Shown: in pieces, positions 26,855-34,164 of the stretch | How positions within the stretch are numbered: position 1 is the first letter of the stretch | Layout of the letters: each line of letters opens with the position of its first letter | Translations under genes and position numbers: made by a program | Assembly (NCBI GenBank): GCA_030840645.1 | Contig: JAVEEC010000105.1 | Location: 53,395 to 117,394 of the forward strand | DNA from: Frankiaceae bacterium | GTDB lineage: Bacteria; Actinomycetota; Actinomycetes; BP-191 | Length of the DNA stretch: 64,000 nt | Reading direction: 5' to 3' | Notes under the pieces: generated by a model | Told to the model about the DNA's origin: nothing | What the model saw: the letters and a program-made list of their open reading frames with translations, nothing else | Databases searched by the model: none

Positions 26855-28052
26855 TGTCGAAGCGCTCGAGGCCGTAGCACTCGATCGCGTTGCCGCGCAG
26901 GAACTGCCACGTCTCCCGCTCGGTCAGCCCGGCCTCGCGCACTAGGCGTTCCGCGGTCTGCTTCGAGTGCGGGTACGTGCTGTCGACGTGCGGGTAGTCG
27001 GTCTCGAAGCAGATGCGGTGCATGCCGACGTGGTCCCGGAGCTGGAGCCCGACCAGGTCGTCGAAGATGCAGCCGTAGATGTTCTTCGCGTACGTGCTCG
27101 GCTTCTCCGGCAGCACCGCCAGGGTGTCCGGCTCGGTGCTCCGGTGCGCCCACGAGACGTCCATGCGCTCCAGCGCGAACGGCATCCAGCCGACCTGCCC
27201 CTCGCTCACCGCGAGCTTCAGGTCGGGGAAGCGCGCCAGCGTTCCCGACAGCAGCCAGTCGGTCACCGCGAGCAGGGAGTTCTGCCAGAGCAGCGTCGGC
27301 ATGACGAGCAGGCCCGCGTCGTCCGCGGTGGTGGGCAGCTTCGAGGACGAGCCGACGTGGGTGTTCACGACGGTGCCCGTCCGCTGGCATGCGGCCCAGA
27401 GCGGGTCCCAGTAGCCGGAGTGCATGCTCGGGATGCCGAGTGCGTGCGGGCCCTCGGAGAACGTGATCGCGAACGACCCCATCGCCGCGCACCGCTCGAC
27501 CTCCGCGACGGCGAGGTCGACGTCCCAGAGCGGGACCAGCGTCAGCGGGATGAGCCGGCCCCGGCCGTCACCGCCGCACCAGTCCTCGACCATCCAGTCG
27601 TTGAACGCCCGCACGCAGTCGAGCGCGAGGTCGTGGTCGTCGGCCTCCAGGAAGAGCTGCCCGCAGAACCGCGTCACCGTCGGGAAGCAGAGCGACGCCT
27701 CGGTGTGGTTGGCGTCCATCTCGGCGAGCCGCGACTTCTGCTCCCAGCAGCCCGGGTCGATGTCGTCGTAGGTCACCGGGTCGAGCTCGTTGCGGTGCCG
27801 CTGCCCGCCGAGCGCGAGGCCCGCGTGCAGCGGCCAGCGCACGTCCTCGTACGTCCAGACGTCGGTCCACGCCGCGCCCGGCTCGTCGCCCTCGACGAAC
27901 TTCGCCCGCCCGCCGACGTAGCGCACCACGCCCTTGCGGCGTTCGGTGTGCGGAGCCCGCTCTCGCTGGGCGATGCTGAGCCGGTCGGTCCAGAGGGTCG
28001 GCGGCTCCACGACGTGGTCGTCCACCGAGATGATGCGCGGGACGTCGGTCAT
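26844..28052 (-). CDS. Amidohydrolase family 2 (TIM-barrel metal-dependent hydrolase), 402 aa
   Basis: A metal-dependent hydrolase or decarboxylase of the amidohydrolase-2 family. The N-terminal metal motif is IISVDDHVVEPP, a DDH variant. GTVVNTHVGSS and RICFETDYPHVDSTYPHS carry the later His and Asp ligands. Such proteins act on aromatic, heterocyclic or 2-pyrone-like acids and often appear in aromatic or terpenoid degradation clusters. It is divergent from the acyl-CoA ligase gene, with TetR site 3 between them. The substrate is not known. Confidence 0.83.
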   Translation of the reverse strand: MTDVPRIISVDDHVVEPPTLWTDRLSIAQRERAPHTERRKGVVRYVGGRAKFVEGDEPGAAWTDVWTYEDVRWPLHAGLALGGQRHRNELDPVTYDDIDPGCWEQKSRLAEMDANHTEASLCFPTVTRFCGQLFLEADDHDLALDCVRAFNDWMVEDWCGGDGRGRLIPLTLVPLWDVDLAVAEVERCAAMGSFAITFSEGPHALGIPSMHSGYWDPLWAACQRTGTVVNTHVGSSSKLPTTADDAGLLVMPTLLWQNSLLAVTDWLLSGTLARFPDLKLAVSEGQVGWMPFALERMDVSWAHRSTEPDTLAVLPEKPSTYAKNIYGCIFDDLVGLQLRDHVGMHRICFETDYPHVDSTYPHSKQTAERLVREAGLTERETWQFLRGNAIECYGLERFDISE

Positions 28053-28067
28053 GGGTTGAGAGTAACC

Positions 28068-28083
28068 TACCTGCGCGCAAGCA
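28068..28083. promoter_or_regulatory. TetR-type operator, site 3 (amidohydrolase/acyl-CoA ligase)
   Basis: TACCTGCGCGCAAGCA, one base different in each half from the perfect palindrome. It lies 15 bp upstream of the amidohydrolase start and 49 bp upstream of the ligase start. Confidence 0.7.
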
Positions 28084-28132
28084 AACAGTGTTCGGGGGCA
28101 GGGTTCTAGGGGCGGAGTTTGAGAGGAACGGC

Positions 28133-29632
28133 GTGCGGCTGACCGACCTGCTCGACACGGCGCCCGAGGCGACGGTCGTCTTCGGCGACGAGCGGCTGAC
28201 GTATGCCGGCCTGCGGGCCCGCGTCGAACGCCGCGCCGCGGGCCTGCGCGCGTGGGGCGTCCGGCCGCGCGACAAGGTCGCGATCCACCTGCGCAACCGC
28301 GTCGAGTGGCTCGAGGTCTGGTTCGCGACGGCCTGGCTGGACGCCGACCTGGTGCCGTTGAACACCCGCTTCACCGACTCGGAGGTCCGCTACCTGCTGG
28401 ACCACTCGGGCGCGCGCTTCCTCGTGTGGGGTCCTTCGAAGGACGGCGACGACCCCGCGCGCGGGGCGACCCTCGCGCCGGCGTCGATGAAGGTCGCGAC
28501 CGACCTCGCCGCTCTCGTCGGGGACGACCCCACCCCGAACGCCGAGAGCGACGACGCCGCCATGGTGCAGTACACGTCGGGCTCGACGGCGTTCCCCAAG
28601 GGCGCCGTGCTCGCGAACGCCGGGCTGGTCCGCAACGCGCACGGCCTCGGCATCGCGTGGCAGATGTCGCGCGCGGACACGGTGCTGGTGATGAACCCGC
28701 TGTTCCACTGCGGCGGCTCGGTGTTCGCCTACCTCGCCGCGATGACCCACGGCGCGAACGTCGTCCTCGTCGACCGCTGGCGGGTGGCGGACGCGTTCCC
28801 CCTGATGCGCGCCGAGGGCGTGACGGCGTTCCCCGGCATCGACGCGGCGGTGCGCGACCTGCTGTCGTACGCCCGCGCGACCGGCGAGACCGTGCCGTCC
28901 TTACGGCTCGTCTCGACGGCGGCGGACGGCGCGCTGCTCGGCGCCGTCGCGGAAGTGCTGGGCTGCGAGATCTCCAACGTGTTCGGCCTCACCGAGTCCT
29001 CCCCCAACGTCTGCGTCGGCGACCTGCGCGACCCGCTCGCGCTGCGCGTCGCCAAGATCGGCCGCCCGCAGGAGGGCCTCGAGGTCTCGATCCGCGATGC
29101 GGAGACGCGCGCGCCGCTCGGGACCGGCGAGGTCGGCGTCATCACGGTGCGGGGCTGGTCGCTGATGCGCGGGTACCTCAACGACGCCGAGGCCACCGCC
29201 GCGACGATCGACGCGGACGGGTTCCTATGGACCGGCGACCTCGGCGCGCTCGACGCCGACGGGTACCTGACGTTCCACGGCCGCGCCAAGCAGATGCTCA
29301 AGTCCGGCGGCGAGAACGTCGCCATCGAGGAGGTCGAGGCCGCGCTGCGGACGCACCCCGCGGTCGCCGATGCGGTGGTCGTCCCGGTGCCGCACGAACG
29401 GTTCGGCGAGGTGGGGTACGCGTACGTGCGGCTGGACGAGGGCGCGACGGCGACGCCCGCCGAGGTGCTGGCCCACGCGCGCACCAACCTCGCGGCGTTC
29501 AAGCTGCCGAAGCACGTCGAGATCGCGCCCGACCTGCCGCGCACCGGCAGCGGCAAGCTGGACCGCCGGGCCCTCGCAGAACGCGCCGTTCAGCGGATCA
29601 GCGTCGCCTCGACGCAGACCTCGCCGTCCTGA
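28133..29632 (+). CDS. Acyl-CoA synthetase (AMP-forming), 499 aa
   Basis: An ANL-superfamily acyl/aryl-CoA ligase. Adenylation motifs are MVQYTSGSTAFPKGAVL (A3), NVFGLTESSPN (A5) and DGFLWTGDLGALDADGYLTFHGR (A7-A8), plus the C-terminal catalytic Lys in PRTGSGKLDRRAL. It activates a carboxylic acid with ATP and CoA. GTG at 28133 is preferred because GAGAGG is 6 nt upstream. A start at 28088 would lack a binding site. Codon 257 (28901-28903) is TTA, a rare codon here. The 3' end overlaps the convergent MaoC gene by 43 bp. Confidence 0.9.
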   Translation: MRLTDLLDTAPEATVVFGDERLTYAGLRARVERRAAGLRAWGVRPRDKVAIHLRNRVEWLEVWFATAWLDADLVPLNTRFTDSEVRYLLDHSGARFLVWGPSKDGDDPARGATLAPASMKVATDLAALVGDDPTPNAESDDAAMVQYTSGSTAFPKGAVLANAGLVRNAHGLGIAWQMSRADTVLVMNPLFHCGGSVFAYLAAMTHGANVVLVDRWRVADAFPLMRAEGVTAFPGIDAAVRDLLSYARATGETVPSLRLVSTAADGALLGAVAEVLGCEISNVFGLTESSPNVCVGDLRDPLALRVAKIGRPQEGLEVSIRDAETRAPLGTGEVGVITVRGWSLMRGYLNDAEATAATIDADGFLWTGDLGALDADGYLTFHGRAKQMLKSGGENVAIEEVEAALRTHPAVADAVVVPVPHERFGEVGYAYVRLDEGATATPAEVLAHARTNLAAFKLPKHVEIAPDLPRTGSGKLDRRALAERAVQRISVASTQTSPS

Positions 29633-29898
29633 TCGACAACGGTCAGCACGCCGTCCGCGTCGCGGACCTCGTATTCGACGCCGGGGCGGACCGGCCGGCG
29701 GAAGCGCAGCCCCTCGATCGCCCGCCAGCCCGGCGCGACCGCGTTGGCCCGGTCGACCAGCCAGGTCAGCACCAGGTGCCCGTGCACGATCGTGCCGCCG
29801 TAGCGGGTCGTCGCGGCGAACGCCTCGTCCACGTGCACCGGGTTGAAGTCGCCGGACAGCCTGGCCCAGCGCCAGATGTCGTCCTGGGTCAGCCTCAC
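29590..29898 (-). CDS. MaoC-like hotdog dehydratase/hydratase, catalytic half, 102 aa
   Basis: A single-hotdog protein with the full (R)-enoyl-CoA hydratase motif SGDFNPVHVDEAFA, whose Asp and His are the catalytic pair, followed by GGTIVHGHLVLTWL. At 102 aa it is too short to act alone as the double-hotdog form. It should pair with the product of the adjacent 29895-30254 gene, as in heteromeric MaoC enzymes of actinobacterial steroid and acyl-CoA catabolism. GTG at 29898 overlaps the upstream stop (GTGA). GTG at 29907 is an alternative. Confidence 0.82.
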   Translation of the reverse strand: MRLTQDDIWRWARLSGDFNPVHVDEAFAATTRYGGTIVHGHLVLTWLVDRANAVAPGWRAIEGLRFRRPVRPGVEYEVRDADGVLTVVDQDGEVCVEATLIR

Positions 29899-30254
29899 GC
29901 GCCCCACCGCGCGTCGATCGTGACGCGGCCGACGACGCCGTCGCCGTCGTACGCCTCGGTGACCAGCACGACCTTCCGCGGCGGCGCGAGCGACGTCACC
30001 GTCGTCCGCAGCGAGAGCGCCGTGCCGGGCGGGTACGCGCGGAGGTTCTCGATGGTCATCCCCGCCATCACGCCGCCGGCGGGCAGCTCATGGCCGTGCT
30101 GGTAGCCGAGGCGCGCCCAGACGCCGGCCAGCGCGGGCGGTGTCCAGCGCGTCCCGGTGACCGCCTCGTACTCGGCGACGAGCGCCGGGGTCACCACGAA
30201 CGGCACCGGGGCGAACGTCATCCCCTCGCGCAGCGCCTCGTACGTCAGCAGCAC
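29895..30254 (-). CDS. MaoC-like hotdog dehydratase, non-catalytic half (FAS1-like N-terminal), 119 aa
   Basis: A FAS1-like dehydratase domain of about 119 residues. It begins with FAPVPFVVTPALVAEYEAVTG and has the family motif PPALAGVWARLGYQHGHELPAGGVMAG. It lacks the Asp/His pair of its partner, so it most likely forms the substrate-binding half of a heteromeric enoyl-CoA hydratase with the product of 29590-29898. GTG at 30254 is near TetR site 4, and the divergent CoA-transferase gene lies on the other side. Confidence 0.75.
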   Translation of the reverse strand: MLLTYEALREGMTFAPVPFVVTPALVAEYEAVTGTRWTPPALAGVWARLGYQHGHELPAGGVMAGMTIENLRAYPPGTALSLRTTVTSLAPPRKVVLVTEAYDGDGVVGRVTIDARWGA

Positions 30255-30269
30255 GCCGTCGAGTGTACC

Positions 30270-30285
30270 TACTTGCGCGCAAGCA
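30270..30285. promoter_or_regulatory. TetR-type operator, site 4 (MaoC pair/CoA-transferase)
   Basis: TACTTGCGCGCAAGCA in the 53-bp divergent gap. It lies 15 bp from the MaoC-like start and 22 bp from the CoA-transferase start, so one site can serve both directions. Confidence 0.75.
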
Positions 30286-30307
30286 ATCTACGCCGTACAA
30301 CTAGCGG

Positions 30308-31528
30308 GTGACCGCGTCCGCCGCCGTGGAGCGCCACGTCGAACCCGGCGCGCGCGTCCTGCTCGGTACGGCCGCGGGCGCGGCGCTGACGTTGCAGCGC
30401 GCGCTGGTCGACCAGCGCGACCGGCTGGCCGGGCTGCGGCTCTCCAGCGGGCTGCAGCTCGGCGGGTACGACTTCATGCCGCCGGTCCGCGACGGCGCGT
30501 GGACCTACGACACCTGGCACGTCATGCCGGCCATCCGCGACGACGTCGCGTGCGGTCGCGTCGGGCTGCACCTGATCCGCGGCTCGCGGGTCGCGCCGCG
30601 GATCGCGGCGGCGCCACCGGACGTGTTCCTCACCGTCGTCTCACCTCCCGACGGCGACGGCTACGTCAGCCTCGGCGCCAGCGTCTCGTACGCCATGACC
30701 GCCTGCCGGGTCGCCGGCCGGGTCATCGCGGAGGTCAACCCGGAGATGCCGTACTGCCTCGGCGACACGCGGGTCCCCGTGTCGTCGTTCGCCGCGCTGG
30801 TCGACGCCGAGCAGCCGCTGCCGTCGCATACCGCCCGCCCGCCGGAGCCGGAGGACGTCCGCATCGCGGAGCACGTCCGCGCGCTGCTGCCGGACAGGGC
30901 GACGGTGCAGATCGGGCTGGGGTCCGTACCGGAGGCGCTGGTCGCGCTCCTCGGCGCCGACCCGCCGCCCGGGCTGCGGCTCTACGGCATGGGCATCGAC
31001 CAGATGGTGGCGGTGCTGCCGTTGCTCGGGACGCCGTTCGTCGGCGGCGAGCTGCTCGGGTCGCGGGCGCTGTACGCGTTCGCCGACCGCAACCCGCTGG
31101 TCGAGCAGTACCCCGCCGAGGTCGTCCTGTCGGTCGCGCACCTCGCGTCGATCCCGCGGTTCGTGTCGTTGAACGGCGCCCTCCAGGTCGACCGCACGGG
31201 GCAGGTCAACTCCGAGTGGGTGAACGGCCGGCAGGTCAGCGGCCCCGGTGGCGCCGTGGACTTCGTGGAGGCCGCCACGCACTCGGAAGGCGGGCTGTCG
31301 ATCGTCGCGCTGCGGTCGACCGCGCTGGGCGGGACGGTCTCCTCGATCGTGCCGTCGTTGCCGCCCGGCGCGCCGGTGACGATCCCCCGCCACACCGTGC
31401 AGCTCGTCGTGACCGAGCACGGCGTCGCCGACCTGCGCGGGGTGCCGTTGCGCGACCGCGCCGAGGTGCTCGCCGCCGTTGCCGCGCCGGAGTTCAGGGA
31501 CGCGCTCGTGGCAGAGTCGTCGTCGTGA
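30308..31528 (+). CDS. Acetyl-CoA hydrolase/4-hydroxybutyrate-type CoA-transferase family protein, 406 aa
   Basis: A family I CoA-transferase or acyl-CoA hydrolase of the acetyl-CoA hydrolase/transferase group. Visible features are VFLTVVSPPDGDGYVSLG, ATVQIGLGSVPEALVALL, the C-terminal domain start GQVNSEWVNGRQVSGPGGAVDFVEAA and VTEHGVADLRG. It would move CoA between acids or release an acid from its CoA ester. GTG at 30308 is the first codon downstream of TetR site 4 in this frame. It heads a four-gene operon (30308-34084) with overlapping junctions. Confidence 0.82.
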   Translation: MTASAAVERHVEPGARVLLGTAAGAALTLQRALVDQRDRLAGLRLSSGLQLGGYDFMPPVRDGAWTYDTWHVMPAIRDDVACGRVGLHLIRGSRVAPRIAAAPPDVFLTVVSPPDGDGYVSLGASVSYAMTACRVAGRVIAEVNPEMPYCLGDTRVPVSSFAALVDAEQPLPSHTARPPEPEDVRIAEHVRALLPDRATVQIGLGSVPEALVALLGADPPPGLRLYGMGIDQMVAVLPLLGTPFVGGELLGSRALYAFADRNPLVEQYPAEVVLSVAHLASIPRFVSLNGALQVDRTGQVNSEWVNGRQVSGPGGAVDFVEAATHSEGGLSIVALRSTALGGTVSSIVPSLPPGAPVTIPRHTVQLVVTEHGVADLRGVPLRDRAEVLAAVAAPEFRDALVAESSS

Positions 31529-32229
31529 TCCGCGCCCGCGTCGAGGACGGGGTCGGCCGCGTCACGCTGGCCCGGCCGGAGAAGCGCAACGCCCTCACCC
31601 TCGACATCGCGGACGCCGTCCGCCTGGCCGCCGAGGAGTTCGCGTCGGCTGGCGTCGGCGTCGCGGTACTGGACGCCGAGGGCCCGGTGTTCTGCGCGGG
31701 CAACGACCTGGACGAGGCCCGCGCCGACCCCGGCGACACGGCGATGACGCGGCTCCTCGACGCGCTGCTGACCGGGCCGGTCTTCTGGGTCGCGGTGGTC
31801 GAGGGGCCGGCGCTGGGCGGCGGTGTCCCGGTCGTCTGCGCCTGCCCCGTCGTCCTCGCGGCGGACGACGCGTGGCTCGCGCTGCCGGAGGTCTCGCTCG
31901 GCGTGTTCCCGAGCGCCGTGATGGCGTTCCTCGAAGGCTCGCTCGGCCCGCGCGCCGCCCTGACCGCCGGGCTCACCGGCGACCGCATCACGGCCCCGGA
32001 CGCCGCCGAACGCGGCCTGGTCACGGAGGCCGTGCCGCGCTCCGTCCTCCGTGCCCGGGTCGCGGACTGGACCGACCGCCTCACCGCGCGACCGGCCGTC
32101 ACGGCCGCCGCGCTCGCGTCGTGGCAGTCGTACTTCGCGACGCCGGCCTTCGCGGAACGGCAGCGCGCGCTCGACGTCATCCTGCGCGCGCAGGACGCGG
32201 CCGTCGTCGCGAGCGGAGACAGCGGATGA
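31525..32229 (+). CDS. Enoyl-CoA hydratase/isomerase-family protein, 234 aa
   Basis: A crotonase-fold protein. Motifs are RVTLARPEKRNALTLDIADAV, VFCAGNDLDEA (oxyanion-hole strand), GPALGGGVPVVCACPVVLA and ALPEVSLGVFPSAVM. The second catalytic Glu (PEV) is present. The first, expected right after GGG in GGGxE, is replaced (GGGVP), so simple water addition is unlikely. Isomerase, hydrolase or another crotonase-type reaction is more plausible. At 234 aa it is shorter than the usual 255-260. GTG at 31525 overlaps the CoA-transferase stop. Confidence 0.82.
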   Translation: MIRARVEDGVGRVTLARPEKRNALTLDIADAVRLAAEEFASAGVGVAVLDAEGPVFCAGNDLDEARADPGDTAMTRLLDALLTGPVFWVAVVEGPALGGGVPVVCACPVVLAADDAWLALPEVSLGVFPSAVMAFLEGSLGPRAALTAGLTGDRITAPDAAERGLVTEAVPRSVLRARVADWTDRLTARPAVTAAALASWQSYFATPAFAERQRALDVILRAQDAAVVASGDSG

Positions 32230-33185
32230 AGGTCGGCGTCTGGATCCCCCCGTACCGCCGCTGGGTCGGCCCCGACGAGGTCCGCCGAATGGCGGTCGCC
32301 GCCGAGGGTCTCGGCTTCGGCTCGGTCTGGGTGCAGGACCACCTCGTCGCGCCGACGGGCGACGCCGACGCGCAGCCGGTCGAGCTCCAGTCGCCGTGGC
32401 TCGCGCCGGACGACTACGGCAACGAGACGTTCAGCGCCGTCGAGTACTACGGCGAGAGCAACTGGTGGCTCGACCCGTACATCCTCTGGGGGTTCCTCGC
32501 GGCCTGTACCGAACGCGTCGAGCTCGGCAGTGACGTCATCGTGCTGCCGTACCGCAACCCGGTCGTCCAGGCGAAGATGCTCGGCACCGTCGACGTGCTG
32601 TCCAAGGGGCGCGTGCTGTTCGGCGTCGGCGTCGGCCACGTGCCCGGCGAGTTCGCGGCGCTCGGCGTCCCGTACGCCGACCGCGGCCGCCTGATGGACG
32701 AGTACATCGGCGTCGTCAACACGCTGCTCTCCGGCGAGGAGGAGGTCTCGTTCGCGGGGCCCACCGTGGCGTTCGGCCCGGTCCGCCCGCTCGTACAGCC
32801 CGTGCGCCGCCCGCCGGTCCTCGTCGGCGGCGCGTCGAAGCGCGCGGTCCGCCGCGCGGTCGACCTCGGCGACGGCTGGCTGCCCGCGCACCTCTCCCCC
32901 GAGAACCTCGCCACCGGCATGGCGTACCTCGCCGAGTACGCGTCCTCCGTCGACCGCCCCGCGCCGCCGACGTCGCTCGCCGTCGTGTGGGGGCTCGGTG
33001 AGTCGCCGGGCGCGAGCCGGCGGGCGTTCCGTTCGGTCGCCGAGGTCACCGACCTGATCGGCCGCTACACCGACCTCGGCGTCGAACGCCTCGCCGTCGA
33101 CCTGCCGAACCCGTCCCTCGACGTGACCCTCACGCAGTACGAGCTGCTCGCGGAGGCGGCCGCCGGAGCGGGCGCGCTGTGCTGA
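32226..33185 (+). CDS. LLM-class (F420-dependent type) oxidoreductase, 319 aa
   Basis: A luciferase-like TIM-barrel oxidoreductase of the actinobacterial F420-associated type. Markers are VAAEGLGFGSVWVQDHLVAP, VELGSDVIVLPYRNPVVQAKMLGTVDVLSKGR split over two strands, FGVGVGHVPGEFAALGVPY and RPPVLVGGASKRAVRRAVDLGDGWLP. It would reduce or oxidise an acyl-CoA or alcohol using F420, or use FMN. The cofactor cannot be decided from sequence alone. ATG at 32226 overlaps the previous TGA (ATGA). Confidence 0.85.
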   Translation: MKVGVWIPPYRRWVGPDEVRRMAVAAEGLGFGSVWVQDHLVAPTGDADAQPVELQSPWLAPDDYGNETFSAVEYYGESNWWLDPYILWGFLAACTERVELGSDVIVLPYRNPVVQAKMLGTVDVLSKGRVLFGVGVGHVPGEFAALGVPYADRGRLMDEYIGVVNTLLSGEEEVSFAGPTVAFGPVRPLVQPVRRPPVLVGGASKRAVRRAVDLGDGWLPAHLSPENLATGMAYLAEYASSVDRPAPPTSLAVVWGLGESPGASRRAFRSVAEVTDLIGRYTDLGVERLAVDLPNPSLDVTLTQYELLAEAAAGAGALC

Positions 33186-34084
33186 CGCTGTCGGAGTGCT
33201 GGGCGCGCGACGGCATCCAGCCGGAGGCGTTCGTGCCGACGGCGTCGAAGCTCGCGGTGCTGGCAGCGTCGGCCGCGGCGGGGTTCCGGCGGATCGAGCT
33301 GACGTCGTTCGCGCACCCGCGCGCCTGGCCGCAGTTCGCCGACGCCGAGGCGGTCGTGCGCACCTACGACCGCGTCCCCGGCGTCGAGTACGCCGTCCTC
33401 GCGCCCAACGCCGTCGCGCTCGACCGCGCGCTCGCGAACCCGCGCTTCGACCGGGTCACCGTCGTCGTCGCCGCGTCCGACTCCTACAACCGCAAGAACG
33501 TCCGCCGCTCCCGCGACGAGTCGCTCGCCGAGGCCGTCGCGATGGCCGGTCGCGCCCGCGCCGCAGGACTGAACGTCACCGGCTGCGTCGGCACCGCGTG
33601 GGCCTGCCCCATCGAGGGACCGACATCGGAGGCGGCCGTCCTCGACCTGGCCGCTCGGATGGTGGACGCCGGCGCGGACGAGGTGATGCTCGGCGACACG
33701 ACCGGCGAGGCGCACCCGGCGGCCGCGGGCTCGCTCGTCGCCGCCGTCCGGGAGGCGACCGGCGTGGCCGTCGAGGCGCACTTCCACGACAGCCGCGGCG
33801 TCGCGCTGGCGAACGCGTTCGCCGCCGTTGCCGCGGGCGCGGCCACCGTCGACTGCGCCCTCGGCGGCGTCGGCGGCCACCCGCCCGAGGAGGGCGTGCA
33901 GCGCGGCAGCGCGGGCAACCTCTGCTCCGAGGACGCGGCGACGGCGTTCGCGCTCGCGGGCATCGAGACCGGCCTCGACCTCGACGCGCTGCTCGCCGCC
34001 GGTGCGGCCGCCGAGGAGGCGCTGGGGCGGCCGTTGCAGAGCCGGGTCCAGCAGGCGGGGCTCCCGGTCGCGCTGCGCCGCTGA
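33179..34084 (+). CDS. HMG-CoA-lyase-like DRE-TIM aldolase with altered catalytic loop, 301 aa
   Basis: A DRE-TIM metallolyase. The metal and catalytic motif is ARDGIQPEAF near residue 10. VEAHFHDSRGVALANA carries the ligand His pair, and the end motif is SAGNLCSED. In HMG-CoA lyase the loop reads GGLGGCPYA, with an essential Cys. Here it is GGVGGHPPE, with His at residue 234 in place of the Cys. It should therefore still cleave or form a C-C bond beside a thioester or acid, but not as a standard HMG-CoA lyase. GTG at 33179 overlaps the upstream gene by 7 bp. Confidence 0.8.
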   Translation: MLTLSECWARDGIQPEAFVPTASKLAVLAASAAAGFRRIELTSFAHPRAWPQFADAEAVVRTYDRVPGVEYAVLAPNAVALDRALANPRFDRVTVVVAASDSYNRKNVRRSRDESLAEAVAMAGRARAAGLNVTGCVGTAWACPIEGPTSEAAVLDLAARMVDAGADEVMLGDTTGEAHPAAAGSLVAAVREATGVAVEAHFHDSRGVALANAFAAVAAGAATVDCALGGVGGHPPEEGVQRGSAGNLCSEDAATAFALAGIETGLDLDALLAAGAAAEEALGRPLQSRVQQAGLPVALRR

Positions 34085-34100
34085 CCGCGCCACCGGGCCG

Positions 34101-34130
34101 TTGACAGCCGCCCTTCGAGTCACTTACTTT
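34101..34130 (+). promoter_or_regulatory. Promoter of the mutase operon
   Basis: TTGACA at 34101-34106 with an 18-nt spacer and TACTTT at 34125-34130 as -10. As at 22592, the -10 is embedded in the TetR operator (34125-34140). Confidence 0.6.
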
Positions 34131-34140
34131 CGTGCAAGTA
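34125..34140. promoter_or_regulatory. TetR-type operator, site 5 (mutase)
   Basis: TACTTTCGTGCAAGTA, 24 bp upstream of the mutase start and overlapping the -10. It has a single mismatch in the left half compared with site 2. Confidence 0.72.
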
Positions 34141-34164
34141 AACACATCGGTCGGGAGGTACGCC

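Noticed and set aside
34085..34164. Cobalamin riboswitch before the B12 mutase
   Set aside because: The 80-bp gap is filled by the promoter, TetR operator and ribosome binding site, and no B12-box or stem array fits.
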